Shown here in pieces: positions 58,820-64,000 of a DNA stretch of 64,000 nt. The translations under genes were made by a program, and so were the position numbers. Numbering within the stretch: position 1 is the first letter of the stretch; each line of letters starts with the position of its first letter. Under the pieces are notes generated by a model. That model ran no database searches, was not told the DNA's origin, and worked only from the letters and a program-made list of their open reading frames with translations. Source of the stretch: CAWBYL01 sp963793025 (GTDB lineage Bacteria > Actinomycetota > Acidimicrobiia > Acidimicrobiales > Acidimicrobilacustridaceae); assembly GCA_963793025.1 (NCBI GenBank), contig CAWBYL010000009.1:248001-312000 (forward strand), read 5' to 3'.

Positions 58820-59860
58820 ATGAAGGCCTACCGCATCGTCGCGTGGCAGACGCCACCTGAGCTCACGGAGGCCGCGGTTCCCGAGCCCGGGCCGGGCCAG
58901 GTCGTGGTCGAGGTGGCGGGCAACGGGCTCTGCCACTCCGACATCGGCATGGCGCAGATGCCGGGGGCCATGGCCGAGGCCGTTGGCTGGAAGGTGCCGT
59001 TCACGCTCGGCCACGAGGTGGGCGGTCGGGTGGCGGTGCTGGGCGACGGGGTCACCGGCTTCGCCGAGGGCGACCCGGTGGCCGTCATCTCTCCCCGTTC
59101 GTGTGGACACTGCACCTGGTGCGTCCGCGGCGAGGACAACAACTGCCGGGACTCCTTCGCCGGCCGGGGCTACGGGATGGACGGCGGGCTGGCCCGCTAC
59201 GTCCTCGTGTCCAGTGCCCGCGAGCTGGTGAAGCTGGCCACCCTCGATCCCAGCGTGGCCGGTCCCCTGACCGACGCCGGAGCGACCAGCTACCACGCCG
59301 TGAAGCGGGCCCTGCACCGAATCCGTCCCGGTGGCACGGCCGTCGTGATCGGCGCCGGCGGCCTGGGCGGCTACGCCATCCAGCACCTCTCGACCCTCAC
59401 GTCGGCCCGGATCCTGGCCATCGACCCGGTGGCCGATCGTCTCACCTACGCGTCCGAGCTGGGCGCCGATGAGACCATGGAAGGCGTGAACGGCGACACC
59501 GTGGGTGACGTCCTCGCCCTCACCGGTGAAGGCGCCGACGCGGTCTTCGACTTCGTCGGCATCGGTTCGACGATCACCGCCGGACTACGGTCGACGCGGC
59601 GGGGTGGCGCCTTCGCCCTGGTGGGGGCGGGCCAGGGCAGCCTGGGAGACGCAAGCCTGTTCGATCTGCTCCCGAAGGACGGCGAGGTCTTCACCTTCCA
59701 GGCCCCGACCATCGCCGACACCCTGGACGTGATCGCCCTGGCCGACGCCGGCCGCATCAGGGTGGACGTCGACCTGTTCCCACTCGACCGGGTGGCCGAA
59801 GCCTACGAAGCCATGGAATCGGGCACCCTCCGGGGCCGAGCCGTCATCACCCCCGACTGA
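58820..59860 (+). CDS. zinc-dependent alcohol dehydrogenase (MDR superfamily)
   Basis: A 346-residue NAD(P)-dependent dehydrogenase. Catalytic zinc residues are Cys in GNGLCHSDIGM and the His-Glu of TLGHEVGGRV. Structural zinc cysteines are in CGHCTWCVRGEDNNC, and the Rossmann motif is VVIGAGGLGGYAIQHL near residue 176, with AIDP at the second strand. ATG 58820 is preferred to 58808 because GGGGGA stands 6 nt before it. It oxidises a primary or secondary alcohol; the substrate is unknown. Confidence 0.9.
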   Translation: MKAYRIVAWQTPPELTEAAVPEPGPGQVVVEVAGNGLCHSDIGMAQMPGAMAEAVGWKVPFTLGHEVGGRVAVLGDGVTGFAEGDPVAVISPRSCGHCTWCVRGEDNNCRDSFAGRGYGMDGGLARYVLVSSARELVKLATLDPSVAGPLTDAGATSYHAVKRALHRIRPGGTAVVIGAGGLGGYAIQHLSTLTSARILAIDPVADRLTYASELGADETMEGVNGDTVGDVLALTGEGADAVFDFVGIGSTITAGLRSTRRGGAFALVGAGQGSLGDASLFDLLPKDGEVFTFQAPTIADTLDVIALADAGRIRVDVDLFPLDRVAEAYEAMESGTLRGRAVITPD

Positions 59861-59923
59861 CCCATCGAGGCACCGGTGCTACAGCCCGTCATCTCCCGGG
59901 TCACGAACTGAACCACGGGGAGA

Positions 59924-60427
59924 TCAGTCGGGGTCGCCGTCGCCGCTCAGGTAGGGCGTCGACTGGAGGTCGTCGACGAGACGGAGGAGCAGCCGGCCCA
60001 GCTCACCGCGTTCCTCGTCCGTCCAGGTGGCCAACGCTCGTGAGAGCTGAGAGTTTCGGACCTTCTCGAATCGGTGGGCGGTGGCCCGACCCTCGGGGGT
60101 GGCCTCGACGAGGACGATGCTCCCGTGCTGCGGGCTGGCCCGGCGTTCGGCCAGGCCGGCCCCTTCGAGCACCCGCACCTGACGGCTGACCGCGCCGGTG
60201 TCCATGCGGGCGGCCCGGGCCAGATCGCCCACGGGCAGCGCATCCCTGTCGCCCAAGGCCCGGAGGACGTCGATGGCCTGCTGGGGAAGCACCACTCCCG
60301 CGGCACCGGCCATTCCGGCGTGGACACGCCGGCTCGACAGGAGACGGCCGAGGCGGGTGAGCCCGAGGCGCACCGGACCCAGCTGCGCCTCGAGCCCACC
60401 GGTGGAACCCGTCTCGGTGTCGGTCAT
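59924..60427 (-). CDS. MarR-family transcriptional regulator
   Basis: A 167-residue winged-helix regulator. The recognition region is LARAARMDTGAVSRQVRVLE at about residues 75-94 and the wing is RRASPQHGSIVLVEATPEG, followed by the C-terminal dimerisation helix. MarR proteins usually repress a nearby operon and respond to phenolic or acyl ligands. It is 15 bp downstream of the amidohydrolase gene and probably co-transcribed with it, so autoregulation from the promoter at 61683 is plausible. Confidence 0.88.
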   Translation of the reverse strand: MTDTETGSTGGLEAQLGPVRLGLTRLGRLLSSRRVHAGMAGAAGVVLPQQAIDVLRALGDRDALPVGDLARAARMDTGAVSRQVRVLEGAGLAERRASPQHGSIVLVEATPEGRATAHRFEKVRNSQLSRALATWTDEERGELGRLLLRLVDDLQSTPYLSGDGDPD

Positions 60428-60442
60428 CGTCGGGCCGTCCGG

Positions 60443-61633
60443 TCAGGCCCGCTGGAAGGCAGGGCTCTCGTGGTCGGGGACGGCGTCGAGGGGCGTGGCG
60501 ATCTCCTCGACCGTGGGACCGATGCGGTCAGCGAGGGGACGGAGGGCGGCGAGGTCGAAGCCGTACACGTGGGCCTGGTTCTCCGACAGGATCGTGCGCA
60601 GGTCGTCCTCGCTCCACCCCTTGAAGCTGTGACGGAGCGACTCCCGGCTGAGCGGGGAGCACGCCTCGTTGTGGGGGTAGTCGCTGCCCCACATCACCTT
60701 GTCGAGGCCGATGTCGGTGAACGTGGCCGCCTCACCAGGCGAGGGGAAGCTGGCGCCGAGGAAGCAGTTGCGCTTGAAGTAGTCGGACGGCTTGTGGGGC
60801 AACGTGGCGTTGGCGGGCAGCTGCCCGATGCGTCCGGCCACCATGGAGTTGTGGATGTCGTCCATGCGGGTGAGCGTCGGCGGCAACCAGGACGCCCCCT
60901 GCTCGGTCATCACGAACTTGAGGCCCGGGAACCGCTCGAAGACACCCGACATGATCAGGTGCCACAGCGCTCGGTTGGCGAAGAAGCCCGACTCGAGCAC
61001 GAACATGGTGACCGACGAGGCGTGCTGGCCGAAGTTCGGGATCCCGCTACCGCCGGAGTGATGCGTGATCGACATGTCCAGCTCCTGGCACACCGCCCAC
61101 AGCGGGTCGTAGATGGCCGAGAAGAGCGGGTCGATCCACGGGGTGTCGGGCGAGACGCCGGGGAGGAGGATGCCGCCGAGGCCCTGCTCCTTGGCCCAGC
61201 GCACGTCGGCCACGGCCTCGTCGACGTCGTTGAGAGCGATCTGGGCCAGGCCGGCCCGGCGCTCGGGGGACTCGGCCACGAAGTCGACCAACCAGCGGTT
61301 GTGAGCCCGCAGCCCGGCCAGGCGCTTGGGGAAGTCCTTGGCGGAGGGGGCGGGGGCGATCACCACGCCGGTGGGGAAGAACGGCGGCACCGTGTTGGGG
61401 AACAGAACCTCGGCGGCGATCCCTTCGGCGTCGAGATCGGCGTTGCGGCGAGCGGTGTCCCAGTTGCGGCTGCGACCGTCGTCCTGCAGGTCGCGGAACG
61501 GGTTCTTGTAGCCGCCCCGCCACGCATCGAACTCGTCGCGCAGGCCGGGCTCGAGGTACTCCCGGTACTGGGCGTGGTTGCCTCCGGCGTGACCGTCGGC
61601 GGAGATGATGATGTAGCGGTCGTTGGCGGCCAT
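60443..61633 (-). CDS. amidohydrolase family (amidohydrolase-2, TIM-barrel) protein
   Basis: A 396-residue protein of the amidohydrolase-2 group. YIIISADGHAGGNHAQYREY near the N-terminus replaces the usual DxHxH pair with D-G-H. The other metal and catalytic segments are LDMSITHHSGGSG, FVMTEQGASWLPP and KVMWGSDYPHNEACSP with the Asp. The family includes decarboxylases and ring-opening hydrolases. Related proteins occur widely in actinobacterial catabolic clusters without an assigned substrate. The ATG at 61633 lies behind CCAGGAG and a good -35/-10 promoter. Confidence 0.85.
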   Translation of the reverse strand: MAANDRYIIISADGHAGGNHAQYREYLEPGLRDEFDAWRGGYKNPFRDLQDDGRSRNWDTARRNADLDAEGIAAEVLFPNTVPPFFPTGVVIAPAPSAKDFPKRLAGLRAHNRWLVDFVAESPERRAGLAQIALNDVDEAVADVRWAKEQGLGGILLPGVSPDTPWIDPLFSAIYDPLWAVCQELDMSITHHSGGSGIPNFGQHASSVTMFVLESGFFANRALWHLIMSGVFERFPGLKFVMTEQGASWLPPTLTRMDDIHNSMVAGRIGQLPANATLPHKPSDYFKRNCFLGASFPSPGEAATFTDIGLDKVMWGSDYPHNEACSPLSRESLRHSFKGWSEDDLRTILSENQAHVYGFDLAALRPLADRIGPTVEEIATPLDAVPDHESPAFQRA

Positions 61634-61682
61634 GGAGCGCTCCTGGTGTCTCGTCCGGGCGGTGGGTTACTCGGTGTTGCCA

Positions 61683-61712
61683 CAGTACCGACCCAGTCTT
61701 GTGTGAGTCAAC
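61683..61712 (-). promoter_or_regulatory. sigma-70-type promoter for the amidohydrolase-marR unit
   Basis: On the minus strand, TTGACT (61712-61707) and TACTGT (61688-61683) are separated by 18 nt, about 50 bp before the amidohydrolase start. The sequence around the -35 (GTGTTGACTCACAC) is an imperfect dyad that could bind the MarR regulator. Confidence 0.6.
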
Positions 61713-61770
61713 ACCGGCGCCAGGGCGAAGGGGCCTCGACGGGCGCCGACCCCGGCCGCCCGGGTGACGA

Positions 61771-62193
61771 TCAGCCGTTGCGAGGGCGGAAGTAGGGCAG
61801 GACGATGCCCTCGTCGAGAGGGTGGAACACGACCTCGACCGGCATGCCCACGAAGGCCGCGTCGTGCTCGCACTCGACCAGGTTCGACAGGATCCGCCAG
61901 TCCTCCTCCATGTCCACGATCACCGCCGTGTAGGGAACCGTGAACGCCGGGGTGACCGGGCGCCAGACCGTGGTCCAGCTGTAGATGTCACCGATCCCCG
62001 AGCTGACCTCCCAGTCGAGGGCCGACGAGGTGCAGTGGGCGCACATCGAGGCCGGCGTGTGGGTGGCCCCGCCGCAGTCCGTGCAGCGCTGGAAGCGGAG
62101 CTCCCCGAGGGCGCATCCCTCCCAGTAGGGCGCCGACACCGGGCCGGGATGGGGGCGGGGAATGGGCCCCGTCTGGGGGACGAGAAGAGTCAC
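61771..62193 (-). CDS. DUF35 OB-fold protein with zinc ribbon
   Basis: A 140-residue protein. A zinc ribbon (FQRCTDCGGATHTPASMCAH, with a following CTSS) precedes an OB-fold (SWTTVWRPVTPAFTVPYTAV, then EEDWRILSNLVECE). DUF35 proteins work as partners of thiolase-like SCP2 proteins; in steroid catabolism the pair Ltp2 with a DUF35 domain forms an aldolase. Here the partner is the overlapping upstream thiolase gene (start at GTG 62193 within its stop). The acyl group handled is probably carried on CoA. Confidence 0.87.
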   Translation of the reverse strand: MTLLVPQTGPIPRPHPGPVSAPYWEGCALGELRFQRCTDCGGATHTPASMCAHCTSSALDWEVSSGIGDIYSWTTVWRPVTPAFTVPYTAVIVDMEEDWRILSNLVECEHDAAFVGMPVEVVFHPLDEGIVLPYFRPRNG

Positions 62194-63359
62194 GGCCGGT
62201 CCTTTCCGAGGAGCACCACGTCGGTGAACAGCGCACCCGCTCCACCGCCGGTGCACATGGCCACCTCGGCCCCGTCCACCTGGCGCGAGACGCACTCCCC
62301 CCGGAGCTGCTGGACACCCCGGACCACCCGCTGTACGAGCTGGACGGCGGCGCCTCCGTGGCTGAACGACATCGTCCCGCCGTCGGTCGTGACCGGGTGA
62401 CGCCCGCCGGGATCGATCACGCCCGACCGCACGTAGTCGCCGCCCTCCCCTTCGCCGCAGAAGCCGTAGGCCTCCATCTGGCGGATGATCTCGAAGGAGA
62501 ACGGGTCGTAGAACTCGCACACGTCGACGTCCCCGGGACCGAGGCCGGCACAGGCGAAGGACTCCTCGGCCGCTCGGCGACCGACCATGCCGGCCACCAG
62601 GTCCGGGCGACGCGTGCCGCCGAGGTCCCAGGCCGGGGGGTGCTGGTAGCTCGGCCCGAAGTGGTCGGTTCCGCCCCCCAGGATGAACACCGGTGGACGG
62701 GGGAGGTCGGCCGCCCGGTCGGCTCGCGTGAGCACCATGGCAGTGCCCCCCTCCGACGTCATGGCGCAGTCGAGGAGGTGGAAGGGATCGGCCACCATCC
62801 GGCTGGCGAGGATGTCCTCGGGAGTGAACGGGCCCCGCCCGTGGTAGACGGCGTCGGGGTGGACGTGGCCGTTGTTGCGGATCGTGGCGGCCACGTGGGC
62901 GAGGGCCTCGGGTGGCGTGCCGTACATGTGCATGTGCCGGCGGGCCATGAGGGCGAACTCGGCCGCGGTGAACATCCCGTAGGCGGCGACGAACTCGTTG
63001 GTGGGGCGTGTCCAGGGGGCGGTGGACTCCCGCTGGGTGTAGCTGCCCGCTCCCCCGGTGGCGACCAGGACGGTGGAGGCCAGCCCGCAGGCGATGGCCA
63101 TGGCCCCCTCGAGGACCGCCGGTATGCCGAGGGGCGACATCGATCGCCACGCCGGTCCGATGCGGGCCTGGAACATGTAGTCGCTGGTGAGCGGACCGAC
63201 GATGCCGTCGATGTCCCGGGGCGTGAGCCCGGCATCGGCCACCGCCCCGATGGCCGCCTCGAAGGCGATGCTGCGGTCGTCGTACCCCTCGAGCACCCTC
63301 GCTTGGCGGGTGTTGTGCACGCCCACGATGGCGACGTCGTGGAACGGGTGTTGCGCCAT
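62190..63359 (-). CDS. thiolase-family / SCP2-type lipid-transfer protein
   Basis: A 389-residue thiolase-fold protein. VAIVGVHNTRQARVLEG at the N-terminus, LASTVLVATGGAGSYTQRES in the middle where a true thiolase would have its nucleophile Cys, DCAMTSEGGTAMVLTRAD, and CEFYDPFSFEIIRQMEAYGF followed by MCTGGGAGALFTDVVLLG fit the SCP2/Ltp group rather than a degradative thiolase. Such proteins pair with DUF35 partners for retro-aldol or transfer reactions on CoA thioesters. ATG 63359 is chosen; the upstream open frame overlaps the divergent hydrolase. It is the first gene of a minus-strand unit with the DUF35 gene. Confidence 0.85.
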   Translation of the reverse strand: MAQHPFHDVAIVGVHNTRQARVLEGYDDRSIAFEAAIGAVADAGLTPRDIDGIVGPLTSDYMFQARIGPAWRSMSPLGIPAVLEGAMAIACGLASTVLVATGGAGSYTQRESTAPWTRPTNEFVAAYGMFTAAEFALMARRHMHMYGTPPEALAHVAATIRNNGHVHPDAVYHGRGPFTPEDILASRMVADPFHLLDCAMTSEGGTAMVLTRADRAADLPRPPVFILGGGTDHFGPSYQHPPAWDLGGTRRPDLVAGMVGRRAAEESFACAGLGPGDVDVCEFYDPFSFEIIRQMEAYGFCGEGEGGDYVRSGVIDPGGRHPVTTDGGTMSFSHGGAAVQLVQRVVRGVQQLRGECVSRQVDGAEVAMCTGGGAGALFTDVVLLGKDRP

Positions 63360-63415
63360 GCCGTTGTCGGACCCCCTCGTACGCCTGCCCGACGGCAGAC
63401 GTGCGCCGCCCTTCC

Positions 63416-63421
63416 TAGCAT
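63416..63421 (+). promoter_or_regulatory. putative -10 element of a leaderless start (TAGCAT)
   Basis: TAGCAT lies 7 nt before GTG 63429 in the short divergent region with the thiolase gene. No ribosome binding site is seen. Confidence 0.45.
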
Positions 63422-63428
63422 CTGCCGG

Positions 63429-64000
63429 GTGACCACGACGACGACAGTCTCCATACCCACCGCGGACGGCACCACGCTGCGGGGCGACCTCTACCTGCCG
63501 GAGCACCACGCGCCGATGGCGCCCGTCCCTGGCGTGGTGATGAGCCACGGCTTCTCCGCCACCCGGTTCATGTCGCTACCGCCGTTCGCCGAGGCGATGG
63601 CCGACGCCGGCCTGGCCGTGTGCCTCTACGACCATCGTGGGCTCGGTGAGTCCGACGGCGAACCCCGCCAGCTCATCGATCCGTGGCGCCAGACCCTCGA
63701 CATGGCCGACGTGGTCGGATGGCTGGCGGATCGACCCGAGGTGGACGCCGGCCGGCTGGGACTGTGGGGCTCCAGCTTCAGCGGGGGTGAGGTCATGGTG
63801 CTCGGCGCCGTCGACCAGCGCGTCCGCGCTGTGGTCGCCAACGCGCCCTTCGCCGGACTGGGCGACGGCGGCGGTGAGGACCCCGACGCCCGCTACGCCG
63901 CGATCGAGGCGGTACTGAGCGGCGCCACGCCGGTCCCGGAACCTCACGTCATCGGGCCCATGGCCGTGGTGGCCGAGCCCGGCGGCGAGGAGGCCGCCTT
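63429..64000 (+). CDS. alpha/beta hydrolase (dipeptidyl-peptidase/esterase-like), partial at window edge
   Basis: The visible 190 residues start at GTG 63429 and continue past the window end. VTTTTTVSIPTADGTTLRGD and LYLPEH mark the entry strands, VMSHGFSATRFM is the oxyanion loop, CLYDHRGLGESDGEPRQ is the next conserved turn, and the nucleophile elbow is LGLWGSSFSGGEVMV (Ser about 118). The order is that of the S15/X-Pro-peptidase-like and acyl-hydrolase group. The acid and His lie beyond the edge or in the unseen part. It is divergent from the thiolase gene and may share its function in acyl catabolism. Confidence 0.8.
   Translation, partial: MTTTTTVSIPTADGTTLRGDLYLPEHHAPMAPVPGVVMSHGFSATRFMSLPPFAEAMADAGLAVCLYDHRGLGESDGEPRQLIDPWRQTLDMADVVGWLADRPEVDAGRLGLWGSSFSGGEVMVLGAVDQRVRAVVANAPFAGLGDGGGEDPDARYAAIEAVLSGATPVPEPHVIGPMAVVAEPGGEEAA

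Overview
The window is a high-GC chromosomal stretch from an actinomycete, most likely of the class Acidimicrobiia. The support is GC-rich codon use throughout, a four-gene conservon (sensor kinase, roadblock protein, DUF742 protein, small GTPase), an LCP cell-wall ligase, membrane proteins that open with a GWWQASDGKWYPPE-type module, and many start codons that look leaderless (a TANNNT hexamer 6-8 nt before ATG or GTG). The class-level assignment is inference. No rRNA, tRNA, CRISPR array, insertion sequence or phage gene was seen.

Layout. 1-1622: a partial SnoaL-like gene, a methyltransferase and a small unknown gene, followed by a 72-bp tandem repeat. 1969-8955: a cell-envelope glycan block (two GT-C membrane glycosyltransferases, a UDP-galactopyranose-mutase-like flavoprotein, a GT4 glycosyltransferase, a hydrolase and a 5'-nucleotidase-like HAD protein). 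9286-13217: the conservon on the minus strand. 13483-14894: two membrane proteins sharing an N-terminal module. 14992-21035: gltBD. 21229-27270: M18 aminopeptidase, lipoprotein, J-domain protein, YbjQ protein, DUF2085 protein, LCP ligase and methyltransferase. 27336-28605: amine-oxidase-like flavoprotein.

28617-51562 is the most distinctive part: about 23 kb of purine or related N-heterocycle metabolism. It holds a purine-type phosphoribosyltransferase, two ATZ/TRZ/8-oxoguanine-deaminase-type amidohydrolases (one broken), an Ade-type adenine deaminase, two adenosine/adenine deaminase family proteins, two complete but dissimilar three-subunit xanthine-dehydrogenase-type molybdenum hydroxylases, two Rieske oxygenases, a P450, a PhyH-type dioxygenase and a NitT/TauT-type ABC importer. 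A 19-bp palindrome (GTTCAACAA-N-TTGTTGAAC type) sits before three of its transcription units, which suggests one regulon. No regulator gene, Rieske reductase or urate-processing gene lies inside it. The gene mix suggests import, deamination and oxidation of purines, perhaps methylated or otherwise modified ones; the substrate is not proven.

51572-63359 returns to general functions: GT87 glycosyltransferase, flavodoxin, class I fumarase, a two-domain peptidoglycan hydrolase, and a lipid/acyl-CoA-type set (acyl-CoA synthetase, zinc alcohol dehydrogenase, MarR regulator, amidohydrolase, DUF35 protein and SCP2-type thiolase). A hydrolase runs off the right edge.

At least six otherwise intact-looking genes, including gltD, carry single-base frame breaks, mostly insertions. 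This points to residual assembly indels rather than true gene loss for most of them. One broken gene (30598-31967) also lacks a metal-ligand residue and may be a real pseudogene.
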